NCBI GenBank assembly: GCA_017455905.1
Contig: JAFTLQ010000030.1
Coordinates: 1 to 45,110, forward strand
DNA from: Clostridia bacterium
Lineage (GTDB): Bacteria; Bacillota; Clostridia; Oscillospirales; CAG-272
Reading direction: 5' to 3'
Length of the DNA stretch: 45,110 bases
The stretch's first letter is position 1. Each line of letters opens with the position of its first letter. The notes under the pieces were generated by a model. The model had not been told where the DNA came from, did not search any database, and was given only the letters and a program-made list of their open reading frames with translations. A program made the position numbers and the translations under genes. Positions 8,095-16,567 of this stretch are shown here, one piece after another.

Positions 8095-10503
8095 ATGAAA
8101 ACGCTATCGCTTAACGGGCAGTGGAGAATGACCGGAAACGGATTCGATTGCGAGGGGAGCATCCCCGGCTCGCTGTATTCCTTTTTGCTGAACGCAGGCT
8201 TGATGGAGGATCCGTACTACCGAGATAACGAATTTTCCGCGCTGGAGCTTACGCATCACGATTACACGTTTGAAAAACGGTTCGACTTCCAACCGGACGG
8301 ACACACGCAGTACCTGCGCTTTGAGGGGCTGGACACCTTCTGTGACGTCTACCTTAACGGGGAACACGTTGCCTATACTGATGATATGCACATCACGTAT
8401 GAGTTCGACGTGACCGATCGCTTGGTAGCGGGGGAGAACGTACTTCGCGTCGTGTGCCGCAACATTCATCCGTATATAAAAGAGAAGAGTGCCGAGCTGG
8501 AGCTGTCTGACAACATACAGTCGTTGTCAGGCTTTGCCTATATCCGAAAGGCGCACTGCATGCTCGGATGGGACTGGGGCCCCTTCCTTCCCGATATGGG
8601 TATTTGGCGTCCGGTATCGCTTATCACCAAGGATTCGGCGCGGATCACCGATTGTAGGATCACGCAGCGGCACGAGAACGGCCGCGTCTATATTACCCCC
8701 ACGGTTACCACGGACGAAAAGGTCGATCTTCGGATCATCGTACAAGCACCCGACGGTACCACCTATACCGTCGCGCCGAACGAGGAGTGGGAGGTGCCGT
8801 CGCCCAAGCTATGGTGGCCGAGAGGCCTTGGCGAGCAGCCGCTGTATACCGTACGCGCCGAGGTGCTCGTCGGTGCGACGGTGAAAGATAGTACCGAGCG
8901 TCGGATCGGACTTCGTACGCTAGAGCTCATTCGCGAGAAGGATCGCTATGGCGAAAGCTTTATGCATGCCTGCAACGGTGTTCGCTTCTTCGCTATGGGT
9001 GCCGACTATATTCCCGAGGACAATATTTTTTCAAGATGTACACAAGAGCGTACAAAAACGCTGCTTAAACGTTGCGCAGACTCGAATTTCAACGCGGTCC
9101 GCGTATGGGGCGGCGGATACTATCCGGATAATTATTTCTTTGATATCTGCGATGAGCTTGGCCTTGTCGTATTCTTCGATCTTGCGTTTGCCTGCACGTT
9201 GTACCTTCCCGACGAGCGCATGATGGCCAACATAAAGACTGAGGTCAGACAAAACCTGCAGCGTCTGCGCCATCACGCCAGCATCGCGCTCGTCTGCGGT
9301 AACAACGAGGTAGAGCACTGCAACGCGTATCTGCGCGGAACGCCGATGGCCGACAAGTGCTTCCCCGTCAACAGCGATCTGTTTGAGGGTGTGATCGCCG
9401 ACATCGCCCGGGAGGTCTGTCCCGAGCTGCCCTATATTCACACCTCGCCTATCACCGCCGGACGCTTTGTCGATCCCAACAACGAAAATTTCGGCGACTC
9501 GCATTATTGGGCTGTCTGGCATGAGGGACTGCCCTTCACGGAGTACAGAAAGCATCATTTCCGTTATCTGTCCGAGTTTGGCTTCCAGTCCTTCCCGAAC
9601 GAAAAGACCATAAACGCCATCACGCTTCCCGAGGATCGCAACATCTTCTCGCGCGTCATGGAGATGCACCAGAGAAACGCAGGTGCCAACAGCAAGATCA
9701 TGCAGTATATTTCGCAAACGTACCTCTACCCGAGCAATTTCAGCATTCTCATCTATGCCTCACAGCTCCTTCAGGCGGAGGCGATGCGCTACGGCGTTGA
9801 GCATTTGCGCCGTGAACGCGGACGCTGCATGGGCACGCTCTATTGGCAGCTCAACGACATTTGGCCGGTGGCTTCCTGGGCAAGCATTGACTATTACGGC
9901 AGGCTCAAGGCGCTGCAGTATTACGCCAAGCGCTTCTATGCGCCCGTGCTGATCTCCTGCTGCGAGGTCGGGGAAACGACCACGCGTCCGTTCGTCATCA
10001 TGGAGCCCGGATACTACGATTACGAGACCAAGACCCGTCTGTCCATCACAAACGATACGCTCTCGCCCGTTAAGGGGCACGTGACCGAGTGCCTGCGCGA
10101 CCGTATGGGAACCGTCCTTCAGATGACCGAGCGCGACGTGGATGTGGATCCTTTGTCGGTGCTGACGCTGGAGGAGACGGATTATGAAAAAACTGACGTT
10201 TTGAACAATTACTGCTCTTATGAGCTTACGATCGACGGCGCCGTCGTATCCGAGGGCTGTGTGCTGTTTACCGCGCCCAAGCACTTCCACTTTGCCGATC
10301 CCGCTCTCACCGTGCGTGTCGAAGGGGATGAGATCGTGGTGAGCGCACAGGCATACGCGCGCAGCGTTGAGATCTATTCGGAGGATTCCGATCTCGTGCT
10401 TTCCGATAACTTCTTTGATATGAACGCAGGAGAAAAGCGCGTAAAGATCCTTGAGGGTATCCCGACGGATCTGCGAGTAAGAAGCGTGTTCGATATCAAG
10501 TGA
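8095..10503 (+). CDS. Glycoside hydrolase family 2 beta-mannosidase
   Basis: An 802-aa intracellular enzyme (no signal peptide) that releases terminal beta-mannose from mannosides. The family layout is complete: an N-terminal jelly-roll sugar-binding domain (LNGQWRM through FEGLDTFCDVYLNG), an immunoglobulin-like domain, and the TIM barrel with the acid/base Glu405 in CGNNEVEH and the nucleophile Glu494 in LSEFGFQS. GRCMGTLYWQLNDIWPV matches the beta-mannosidase subgroup rather than beta-galactosidases. GGGAGG precedes the ATG. The partner regulator is divergent at 7174-7980. Confidence 0.93.
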   Translation: MKTLSLNGQWRMTGNGFDCEGSIPGSLYSFLLNAGLMEDPYYRDNEFSALELTHHDYTFEKRFDFQPDGHTQYLRFEGLDTFCDVYLNGEHVAYTDDMHITYEFDVTDRLVAGENVLRVVCRNIHPYIKEKSAELELSDNIQSLSGFAYIRKAHCMLGWDWGPFLPDMGIWRPVSLITKDSARITDCRITQRHENGRVYITPTVTTDEKVDLRIIVQAPDGTTYTVAPNEEWEVPSPKLWWPRGLGEQPLYTVRAEVLVGATVKDSTERRIGLRTLELIREKDRYGESFMHACNGVRFFAMGADYIPEDNIFSRCTQERTKTLLKRCADSNFNAVRVWGGGYYPDNYFFDICDELGLVVFFDLAFACTLYLPDERMMANIKTEVRQNLQRLRHHASIALVCGNNEVEHCNAYLRGTPMADKCFPVNSDLFEGVIADIAREVCPELPYIHTSPITAGRFVDPNNENFGDSHYWAVWHEGLPFTEYRKHHFRYLSEFGFQSFPNEKTINAITLPEDRNIFSRVMEMHQRNAGANSKIMQYISQTYLYPSNFSILIYASQLLQAEAMRYGVEHLRRERGRCMGTLYWQLNDIWPVASWASIDYYGRLKALQYYAKRFYAPVLISCCEVGETTTRPFVIMEPGYYDYETKTRLSITNDTLSPVKGHVTECLRDRMGTVLQMTERDVDVDPLSVLTLEETDYEKTDVLNNYCSYELTIDGAVVSEGCVLFTAPKHFHFADPALTVRVEGDEIVVSAQAYARSVEIYSEDSDLVLSDNFFDMNAGEKRVKILEGIPTDLRVRSVFDIK

Positions 10504-10526
10504 TCGGGATGCTTTGACATCCTTCA

Positions 10527-10568
10527 ACAACGGCAGAGGCAACGGTGCCTCTGCCGTTGTCTTTTTTT
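10527..10568 (+). terminator. Intrinsic terminator of the beta-mannosidase gene
   Basis: A perfect 15-bp stem (10527-10541 with 10546-10560) closes an ACGG loop and is followed by C and seven T. Confidence 0.95.
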
Positions 10569-10642
10569 GTCCTGCGTGGCGTGAAGGGAAGAGCTTCGCT
10601 ATGCAAAACAGAAAAATATGAGGGAAAATGTCTAAAAAAGGC

Positions 10643-10671
10643 TTTACAAACGGACAAGGATATGGTATACT
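10643..10671 (+). promoter_or_regulatory. Promoter of the uracil permease gene
   Basis: TTTACA (10643-10648), 17 bp, TATACT (10666-10671). Confidence 0.75.
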
Positions 10672-10683
10672 TTATACAACAAT

Positions 10684-10706
10684 GGGCAAGAGAGAACCTC
10701 TTGCCC
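10684..10706 (+). promoter_or_regulatory. Hairpin at the 5' end of the uracil permease mRNA
   Basis: GGGCAAGAG (10684-10692) pairs perfectly with CTCTTGCCC (10698-10706) around an AGAAC loop, beginning only about 6 bases after the predicted transcription start. No T-run follows, so it is not a terminator; it may stabilise the 5' end of the message. No PyrR-type attenuator was recognised. Confidence 0.5.
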
Positions 10707-10727
10707 AAATAAACGGAGGAAAAGAAC

Positions 10728-12110
10728 ATGCAACTTGTCTACAATGTCAGCGACAAACCAAAGTTCACGCGCATCCTTGTTTTTGCGCTGCAACAGCTCC
10801 TCGCTATCTTAGCCGCCACCATCGCCGTTCCTGCCATCATCGGTCACGGTATGTCCCAGTCGGCCGCCCTGTTTGGCGCCGGTGTCGGCACCCTCGTGTA
10901 TCAGCTCTTTACCAAGCGTAAGAGCCCCGCATTCCTTGGCTCATCCTTCGCGTTTCTCGGCTCGATGGCCGCAGCGTTCGCGGGCGGAGTTTCCGCGTCT
11001 CTCGGATATCTCGGCCTTATCATGGGTGCCGCTCTTGCCGGCCTTGTGTATGTCGTTATCGCGATCATTATAAAATTTGCCGGTGTTGAATGGATCAACA
11101 AGCTGATGCCTGCCGTCGTTATCGGCCCGACCGTTGCCATCATCGGTCTGTCCCTGTCCGGCAACGCCGTCGGTGACCTCCTTTCCGGTAACAATGCCAA
11201 TACCTTCCTCTGCCTGCTGTGCGGTCTTGTGACGCTGTTTACCGTTATGATCGCCTCCGTTTTCGGTAAAAAAATGATGAAGATGATCCCCTTTATCATC
11301 GGTATTCTGGCAGGCTATGCGCTGGCGGCCGTGCTGACGGTCATAGGCCTTATCGCCGAAGTGCCTGCGATGCAGATCATTGACTTTTCCATTTTCAAAA
11401 ATATGCAGTGGCTGCCCGATTTCACCTTTGTGAAGGCCTTCAGCGGTGACTACGTATACGGCGAGACCGGCAGCTTCTGGGGGTATCTCGGAACGATCGC
11501 CGTGGCGTATATTCCCGTAGCCTTCGTCGTTCTTGCCGAGCATATTGCCGACCACAAGAACCTGTCGAGCATTATTGAAAAGGATCTGCTTGAGGATCCC
11601 GGCCTGTCCAAGACGCTCCTTGGTGACGGTGTCGGATCGATGGCCGGTGCCTTTTTCGGCGGATGCCCCAACACGACCTACGGCGAGTCCGTTGGTTGCG
11701 TAGCCATTTCCGGTAACGCCTCCACCATCACGATCACCGTAACGGCTTTCATGGCCATCCTCGCCTCCTTCTTTGCTCCCTTCGTCACCTTCCTTGCCAC
11801 CATCCCGAAGTGTGTCATGGGCGGTGTGTGCATCGCTCTGTACGGCTTCATCGCCGTGTCCGGTCTGAAGATGCTGCAGGGTGTTGACCTTGGTAACAAC
11901 CGCAACCTCTTCGTCGTTTCGACGATCCTGATCGCCGGTGTCGGTGGCCTGGTCCTGCAGATCGGTTCCGTTCAGATCACGTCGATCGCCTGCGCCCTTA
12001 TCCTTGGTATCCTTGCCAACGTTATTCTCAAACGTGCAGAAAACCGCACCGCGGAACCCGAAGCACCTGCTGAGGAGCAAGCTCCTGCTACGCAATCGAA
12101 CGAAGAATAA
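10728..12110 (+). CDS. uraA: NCS2-family uracil permease
   Basis: A 460-aa membrane symporter with about 14 transmembrane segments, of the UraA/PyrP type. The substrate-site glutamates of the family are present in VVLAEHIADHKN (UraA Glu241-like) and CPNTTYGESVG (Glu290-like), and AFLGSSFAFLGSM matches the first repeat. CGGAGG precedes the ATG. It stands alone between its own promoter and a terminator. The Glu-His pattern favours uracil over xanthine, but other pyrimidines or purines cannot be excluded. Confidence 0.9.
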   Translation: MQLVYNVSDKPKFTRILVFALQQLLAILAATIAVPAIIGHGMSQSAALFGAGVGTLVYQLFTKRKSPAFLGSSFAFLGSMAAAFAGGVSASLGYLGLIMGAALAGLVYVVIAIIIKFAGVEWINKLMPAVVIGPTVAIIGLSLSGNAVGDLLSGNNANTFLCLLCGLVTLFTVMIASVFGKKMMKMIPFIIGILAGYALAAVLTVIGLIAEVPAMQIIDFSIFKNMQWLPDFTFVKAFSGDYVYGETGSFWGYLGTIAVAYIPVAFVVLAEHIADHKNLSSIIEKDLLEDPGLSKTLLGDGVGSMAGAFFGGCPNTTYGESVGCVAISGNASTITITVTAFMAILASFFAPFVTFLATIPKCVMGGVCIALYGFIAVSGLKMLQGVDLGNNRNLFVVSTILIAGVGGLVLQIGSVQITSIACALILGILANVILKRAENRTAEPEAPAEEQAPATQSNEE

Positions 12111-12118
12111 ACACGAAC

Positions 12119-12152
12119 GCCCCGTCGCCGATCAAGCGACGGGGCATTCTTG
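12119..12152 (+). terminator. Terminator after the uracil permease gene
   Basis: GCCCCGTCGC (12119-12128) pairs with GCGACGGGGC (12136-12145), followed by the imperfect T-tract ATTCTTGTT. From here to the mutY promoter at 12386 I see no gene or other element. Confidence 0.75.
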
Positions 12153-12385
12153 TTGCATATAAATCATAATAAAACATTACATTATTTGCTGTATTCATCC
12201 GTTTTTGATGATCTGTGCCACCGTGTGCGGAGAATGACGGACGGTCATAACGAATAAGATAACCGGCAGAGGTCTCTGCGTTTTTGACCGGGCCATCCCT
12301 CGGCTTTTCCGCTATTCTGCCATTGTGCCGCGTGACGTACCGTTGGATGCTTGTGAATTTTTTCGCCGAAAAACGATTTTTCACC

Positions 12386-12414
12386 TTGCTATTTCTGTCG
12401 TTCTGTGGTACAAT
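12386..12414 (+). promoter_or_regulatory. Promoter of mutY
   Basis: TTGCTA (12386-12391), 17 bp, TACAAT (12409-12414). Its position, downstream of every earlier in-frame ATG, supports the TTG start at 12443. Confidence 0.75.
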
Positions 12415-12442
12415 AAATAGAATTAAAAAAAGAGGTGTACCC

Positions 12443-13516
12443 TTGAGATACGATATCGAGCTTCTTGCACGGGCAACGGGGCCGCTTATCCGCTTTGCCG
12501 GTGAGCAGACCAACGATCTGCCGTGGCGGGGCGATGCCGATCCGTACCACGTATGGATCTCCGAGATCATGCTGCAGCAAACGCGTATTGCTGCCGTGAT
12601 CCCGTACTACGAGCGCTTTCTCTCCGCCTTTCCTACCGTGAAGGCGTTGGCCGAGGCAGACGATGACCATCTGATGAAGATGTGGGAGGGGCTTGGGTAT
12701 TACAGCCGCGCCCGCAATCTGAAAAAAGCCGCACAGATCATCGTGCAGGATCACGGCGGCGTTTTGCCGAGTGACCCGAGCGTTTTGCGACAGCTTCCGG
12801 GGATCGGTGCCTATACCGCCGGTGCGATCGCTTCCATCTCGTACGGCAGGGCAGAGCCCGCCGTGGACGGCAACGTGCTTCGCGTTGTCATGCGCTTGCT
12901 TGCCGAAGGGGATGACGTGCTGAAGGAAAGCACCAAACGGGAGGTGGCCGATGCGCTGCGTGCCGTCTATCCGACGGGGCGCGAGGCAACGCTGCTGACC
13001 GAGGGGCTGATGCTGCTGGGTGAGCGCATTTGCGTCAGTAGCGGTGCGGTGCGCTGTGACGATTGTCCGCTTCGTACGCTTTGTCGCGCGAGAGTCGGTC
13101 AGATCGTCTCGCTCTTTCCCGTTCGTTCGCAAAAAAAGCCGCGCCGTATAGAAGAGCGTACCGTTTTGCTGTTGCGCATCGGTCACACCTTTGCCGTCAG
13201 AAAGCGGCCGAAAACCGGGCTTCTCGCCGATCTGTACGAATTTCCGAGCCTTGACGGGTCGCTGTCGGCCGAGCAGGTCACGGAGCATCTGCGTTCCCTT
13301 GGTGCCGATCCGACAGATATACGGCCGTGCGGTACCGCCCGCCACGTGTTTTCTCACGTGGAGTGGCATATGACAGGCTATGAGGTGACGCTGACGGTAC
13401 CGCCCTCACCGACGGATCTTATGTTTTTTACCGCCGAGTATATTCGCGATGAGCTCGCCATACCGACCGCCTTTCGCGCCTTTACCGAGCAGCTGCCTTA
13501 TACCGCGCAGTTGTAA
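12443..13516 (+). CDS. mutY: A/G-specific adenine DNA glycosylase
   Basis: A 357-aa base-excision repair enzyme that removes adenine opposite 8-oxoguanine. It has the HhH-GPD fold with Glu41 in SEIMLQQT, the helix-hairpin-helix LPGIGAYTAGAI, catalytic Asp142 in VDGNVLRV, and the four iron-sulphur cysteines spaced C-x7-C-x2-C-x5-C, a one-residue variant of the E. coli spacing. A NUDIX-like domain that senses 8-oxoguanine follows (TGLLADLYEFP). I chose TTG 12443 because GAGGTG precedes it and the promoter lies just upstream. Its last 19 bases overlap the end of the convergent 70-aa gene. Confidence 0.94.
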   Translation: MRYDIELLARATGPLIRFAGEQTNDLPWRGDADPYHVWISEIMLQQTRIAAVIPYYERFLSAFPTVKALAEADDDHLMKMWEGLGYYSRARNLKKAAQIIVQDHGGVLPSDPSVLRQLPGIGAYTAGAIASISYGRAEPAVDGNVLRVVMRLLAEGDDVLKESTKREVADALRAVYPTGREATLLTEGLMLLGERICVSSGAVRCDDCPLRTLCRARVGQIVSLFPVRSQKKPRRIEERTVLLLRIGHTFAVRKRPKTGLLADLYEFPSLDGSLSAEQVTEHLRSLGADPTDIRPCGTARHVFSHVEWHMTGYEVTLTVPPSPTDLMFFTAEYIRDELAIPTAFRAFTEQLPYTAQL

Positions 13517-13710
13517 TAGTCGTATATGCGTACGTCGCCGCCGCAGGGCTTTCCTTGACGAAACAGGGAAGCGAAGCAGTATTGCAATCCCTTGTGATGC
13601 GGCACCTTGTGACGCTGACCGAAGGCATCGGCCTCTTCCTTTGTATCAAATAACCCCATGATCGTTTCTTCATCGCCCTTTACGAGTGCAACGGCAAATT
13701 TCAGTTCCAT
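13498..13710 (-). CDS. 70-aa hypothetical protein
   Basis: A small soluble protein of unknown function. It reads as a beta strand (ELKFAVALVKG), an acidic turn, then a helix (TKEEADAFGQRH) and a C-terminal strand ending RIYDYYNCAV. The pattern suggests a compact alpha-beta domain, but I do not recognise the family. ATG 13710 follows AAAGGAAAG at about 6 bp. The gene is tail-to-tail with mutY, overlapping by 19 bp, and divergent from the P-loop gene at 13813; a 20-bp dyad lies in the shared gap. Confidence 0.7.
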   Translation of the reverse strand: MELKFAVALVKGDEETIMGLFDTKEEADAFGQRHKVPHHKGLQYCFASLFRQGKPCGGDVRIYDYYNCAV

Positions 13711-13760
13711 AACGCTTTCCTTTCGTTTGCTTGGTTTGTACTTGCAGTATATCATCCATA

Positions 13761-13780
13761 TTGTCCTATAAATCGGACAA
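13761..13780. promoter_or_regulatory. TTGTCC/GGACAA dyad between divergent genes
   Basis: TTGTCC (13761-13766) and GGACAA (13775-13780) form a perfect inverted pair around TATAAATC. It lies midway between the starts at 13710 and 13813 and resembles a small operator. The minus strand also has a TATACT box at 13751-13746 for the 70-aa gene. Confidence 0.4.
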
Positions 13781-13812
13781 ATAACAAAAATATCGCCATT
13801 TGTGAGGTTTTT

Positions 13813-14340
13813 ATGAAAAAACTTGCGATCGTAATCAACGGATGCGGCGGCGTCGGCAAGGACACGCTCTGTCAGCTGGCAGCCAAGCATTTTTCCGTGC
13901 AGAACATATCCTCTGTCACGCCGATCAAGGAGCTGGCCTCCATGTGCGGCTGGAACGGAAGCAAGGATCGGCGCAGTCGTAAGTTTTTGTCGGATCTCAA
14001 GCGCCTGTGTGCCCGTTACAACGATTATCCCAATCGCTGGGTCTGTGAGCGGTACCAAGCCTTTCTTGCCAGCGAGGACGAGATCCTGTTCGTCCATATC
14101 CGTGAGGGGCAAGAGATCGAGAAATTCGTTAAAAGCACCGACGGACGTGCGAAAACGCTCCTGATCCGCGGCGGTGAGCGCTTTGTCCGTCGGACGAAGT
14201 CGTACGGTAATGCCTCAGACGACGACGTTGAAAACTATCCGTACGATTACTTCTATACCAACGACAAGACGCTTCCCGAAGCGGAAATGGAGTTTTGCGC
14301 ACTTTTGTCCGAGATGCTGGCGTCCTGCCCGCTTGCGTGA
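13813..14340 (+). CDS. P-loop nucleotide kinase-like protein
   Basis: A 175-aa protein with a clear Walker A motif GxxGxGKDT at residues 10-18. The GKD[ST] form and short length resemble phage-type deoxynucleoside monophosphate kinases and dephospho-CoA kinase-like enzymes. Later landmarks are a conserved-looking FVHIREGQEIEKF and LLIRGGER, which may hold the basic lid residues. No standard bacterial dNMP kinase can be named. A GAGG ribosome site precedes ATG 13813. It is single, between a divergent hypothetical gene and the xpt operon. Confidence 0.75.
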   Translation: MKKLAIVINGCGGVGKDTLCQLAAKHFSVQNISSVTPIKELASMCGWNGSKDRRSRKFLSDLKRLCARYNDYPNRWVCERYQAFLASEDEILFVHIREGQEIEKFVKSTDGRAKTLLIRGGERFVRRTKSYGNASDDDVENYPYDYFYTNDKTLPEAEMEFCALLSEMLASCPLA

Positions 14341-14380
14341 GAACGGCGGCGCCGTGTGACGACAAAAGTCAAAATAATTC

Positions 14381-14416
14381 GACGAATTTGTCTTCAATAC
14401 TATTGACAAATTCGTC
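14381..14416. promoter_or_regulatory. Perfect 12-bp dyad operator at the xpt promoter (PurR-like)
   Basis: GACGAATTTGTC (14381-14392) and GACAAATTCGTC (14405-14416) are perfect inverted copies around 12 bp; the right arm covers most of the -35 box. The CGAA cores face each other 25 bp apart, close to the layout known for paired PurBoxes of Gram-positive PurR. It lies upstream of the transcription start, so it acts as DNA. PurR as the ligand is an inference from spacing and from the purine genes that follow. Confidence 0.6.
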
Positions 14417-14432
14417 ATACCTATGCTATAAT
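14403..14432 (+). promoter_or_regulatory. Promoter of the xpt-nucleoside uptake operon
   Basis: TTGACA (14403-14408), 18-bp spacer, TATAAT (14427-14432), with the dyad arm on the -35. Confidence 0.8.
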
Positions 14433-14439
14433 AAGCACG

Positions 14440-14630
14440 TATTTAATTGTGTTAAAGCAGTAAACAGCCCTTTTACCTTTGGGTACCCGATTTCTCTGAC
14501 CGTATGGTTTCGCCTTTGGATCGACGCTTCGGCTTGCAGACAAATCGCTCGTTTGTTTGCTGTGGTGGGAAACAGGCGAAGACCGACAGGGACAAGCTTG
14601 TTTTTTGTTTTTTGTAAAGGAGACGTTCCC
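14440..14630 (+). promoter_or_regulatory. Long structured leader of xpt
   Basis: About 190 untranslated bases precede xpt. A long-range stem is possible between GGTTTCGCC (near 14508-14516) and GGCGAA-G-ACC (near 14573-14582, one bulged G), closing a domain with an inner ACAAA/TTTGT hairpin; a TTTTTTGTTTTTTG run lies just before the ribosome site. I do not find the conserved purine-riboswitch core, so the element is unassigned. AAAGGAG (14616-14622) serves xpt. Confidence 0.4.
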
Positions 14631-15203
14631 ATGGAGCTTATGAAGCAAAAGATCGTATCCGAGGGTCGAGTTTTGCCGGGAAATGTGCTGAAGGTCGGCA
14701 ATTTTCTGAATCAGCAGCTGGATATTGCCTTCCTGACCGAGGTAGGCCAAGAGATCGCTCGCTTGTACCGTGATGCCGGCGTGACCAAGGTCATCACCAT
14801 CGAGGCCTCGGGTATCGCGATCGCCGCGCTGGCTGCACAGGCGCTCGGTGTTCCCGCCGTGATCGTAAAAAAGCATTCCTCCGCTAACCAATCGAAGGAG
14901 GTTTATACCGCCGAGATCTCGTCCTTTACCCACGGCAACACCTATACGGCCGCAGTCGCAAAGGAATACATACAGCCGACCGATCGCTTTCTGATCGTCG
15001 ACGACTTTCTTGCCGTGGGCAACGCCATCGTTGGCCTGCGTAAGATCCTGGCCCAGGGCGGAGCAGAGCTTGCCGGCTGTGCCATCGCCATTGAAAAGGC
15101 GTTCCAAGGCGGCGGCGACGCGCTGCGCGCCGAGGGCATTCGTGTAGAATCGCTGGCTATGATTGATTCCATGGCCGACGGCCACATCGTATTCCGCTCG
15201 TAA
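14631..15203 (+). CDS. xpt: Xanthine phosphoribosyltransferase
   Basis: A 190-aa cytosolic salvage enzyme that makes XMP from xanthine and PRPP. It begins MELMKQKIVSEGRVLPG, matching B. subtilis Xpt, and has the PRPP loop FLIVDDFLAVGNAI plus the EASGIAIA region. ATG 14631 follows AAAGGAG at 8 bp. It heads an operon with a BMP-family nucleoside uptake system, which would supply nucleosides whose bases this enzyme can recover. Confidence 0.95.
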   Translation: MELMKQKIVSEGRVLPGNVLKVGNFLNQQLDIAFLTEVGQEIARLYRDAGVTKVITIEASGIAIAALAAQALGVPAVIVKKHSSANQSKEVYTAEISSFTHGNTYTAAVAKEYIQPTDRFLIVDDFLAVGNAIVGLRKILAQGGAELAGCAIAIEKAFQGGGDALRAEGIRVESLAMIDSMADGHIVFRS

Positions 15204-15220
15204 GGCGGCCTTGATCCTTG

Positions 15221-15247
15221 ATTACAACGAACGTGGGTTCGTGTAAT
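15221..15247 (+). promoter_or_regulatory. Intercistronic hairpin between xpt and the BMP gene
   Basis: ATTAC-A-ACGAAC (15221-15232) pairs with GTTCGT-GTAAT (15237-15247) with one bulged A and a GTGG loop, followed by an AT-rich stretch. It may attenuate or protect the downstream message, separating enzyme from lipoprotein expression. Confidence 0.5.
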
Positions 15248-15277
15248 ATATTAATTTTCTATAGGAGGAACATGAAA

Positions 15278-16498
15278 ATGTTCAAGAAGATCCTTTCTCT
15301 CGCTCTTGTCGTTATGATGCTCATCGGCTGCATGTCCGTTCTTGCATCCTGTGGCGAGCCTGAACTTAAAGGCATGAGCGAATCCCCGCTGCCGATCCCC
15401 GCTGTGGATTCGGACGTTGAAGTACCCGACGATTTCAAGATCGGCTTCATCTGTCTGCATGACGAATCCTCCACGTATGACCTGAACTTCATCAATGCGG
15501 TTCTCAGATATCAGGAGGCCCTTGGTCTTGAAGATTCTCAGGTTATTATCAAGAGAAACATTCCTGAGACCGAGAAGTGCTATGAGGCTGCTGAGGAGCT
15601 TGTTACGCAGGGATGCGATATCATCTTTGCCAATTCGTTCGGTCATGAGCCCTATATCGCACAGGCTGCCGAAGCTTTCCCTGAGGTTGAGTTCTGTCAT
15701 GCAACCGGTGTTACCGCTGCTTCCGCAGACCTTGACAACTTCCACAACGCGTTTGCCTCCATCTTTGAGGGCCGTTTCCTTGCCGGTATCGCCGCAGGTA
15801 TGAAGCTCAACGAGATGATCGAGGCCGGCGAGATCACGGCTGCAGAGGCTAAGATCGGTTACGTCGGTGCGTACACCTATGCGGAAGTTATCTCCGGTTA
15901 CACCTCCTTCTACCTTGGTGCAAAGTCCGTTTGCCCCACCGTTACGATGGACGTTCAGTTCACCGGCTCTTGGTATGACGTTACCGCCGAGAAGAATGCA
16001 GCTGAGGCTCTGCTTGCAAGAAACTGCGTTCTTATTTCTCAGCACGCTGACTCCATGGGCGCTCCCGGTGCTTGCGAGGCTGCCGGTGTTCCCAACGTTT
16101 CCTACAACGGAAGCACGTACGAGGCTTGCCCCGAAACCTTCATCGTTTCGTCTGCTATCAACTGGACTCCCTACTACGTTTACATCACCGAGTGCTTGGT
16201 CAACGGCACGCCGATCGCTACCAACTGGTGTGGTGGCATTGAGGAAGGCTCCGTTATCCTTACCGGTATCAACCTTGACGTTGCTGCTGAGGGAACCGTA
16301 GAAGCGATCAATGAAGCGATCACCAAGCTGAAGAACGGTACGCTGAAGGTATTTGACGCTGATACCTTTACCGTAGAGGGCAAGACGGTCGTTCACGATC
16401 TTATCTCCGACGGTTACTTCCACGAGTCCGAGACGATCTCCGCACCGTCCTTCGATATTCGCATCGACGGTATTACCCTTATTAACGAATTGTATTAA
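15278..16498 (+). CDS. BMP-family nucleoside-binding lipoprotein
   Basis: A 406-aa substrate-binding lipoprotein of the BMP (Bmp/Med) family, which delivers purine nucleosides to an ABC transporter at the outer face of the membrane. The signal peptide MFKKILSLALVVMMLIG leads to a lipobox LASC (Cys23). Family landmarks include KIGFICLHDESSTYDLNF, DIIFANSFGHEPYI, and the later GYVGAYTYAEV and ISQHADSMGAP. I chose ATG 15278, 9 bp after AGGAGG; the ATG two codons earlier sits only 3 bp from it. The transporter genes follow. Confidence 0.93.
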   Translation: MFKKILSLALVVMMLIGCMSVLASCGEPELKGMSESPLPIPAVDSDVEVPDDFKIGFICLHDESSTYDLNFINAVLRYQEALGLEDSQVIIKRNIPETEKCYEAAEELVTQGCDIIFANSFGHEPYIAQAAEAFPEVEFCHATGVTAASADLDNFHNAFASIFEGRFLAGIAAGMKLNEMIEAGEITAAEAKIGYVGAYTYAEVISGYTSFYLGAKSVCPTVTMDVQFTGSWYDVTAEKNAAEALLARNCVLISQHADSMGAPGACEAAGVPNVSYNGSTYEACPETFIVSSAINWTPYYVYITECLVNGTPIATNWCGGIEEGSVILTGINLDVAAEGTVEAINEAITKLKNGTLKVFDADTFTVEGKTVVHDLISDGYFHESETISAPSFDIRIDGITLINELY

Positions 16499-16515
16499 TC
16501 AAACATTTATTTGCC

Positions 16516-16553
16516 GAGCAGGCGGAGCATACCCGCGCCGCCTGCTCCTTTTT
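16516..16553 (+). terminator. Internal terminator between BMP gene and ABC ATPase
   Basis: GAGCAGGCGG (16516-16525) pairs with CCGCCTGCTC (16538-16547), followed by CTTTTT. It lies inside the operon, with a ribosome site right behind it, so partial readthrough would give more binding protein than transporter. Confidence 0.85.
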
Positions 16554-16567
16554 ATGGAGGAAGCATA

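Noticed and set aside
12284..12442. Longer mutY starting at an upstream ATG
   Set aside because: The promoter at 12386-12414 lies downstream of that ATG; TTG 12443 has a ribosome site and fits the family N-terminus.
14381..14416. Dyad read as a terminator of the P-loop gene
   Set aside because: No T-tract follows, and it overlaps the -35 box of a strong promoter, so a DNA operator is more likely.
14433..14630. Guanine/xanthine riboswitch before xpt
   Set aside because: Looked for because xpt often has one, but the conserved purine-riboswitch core is not found.
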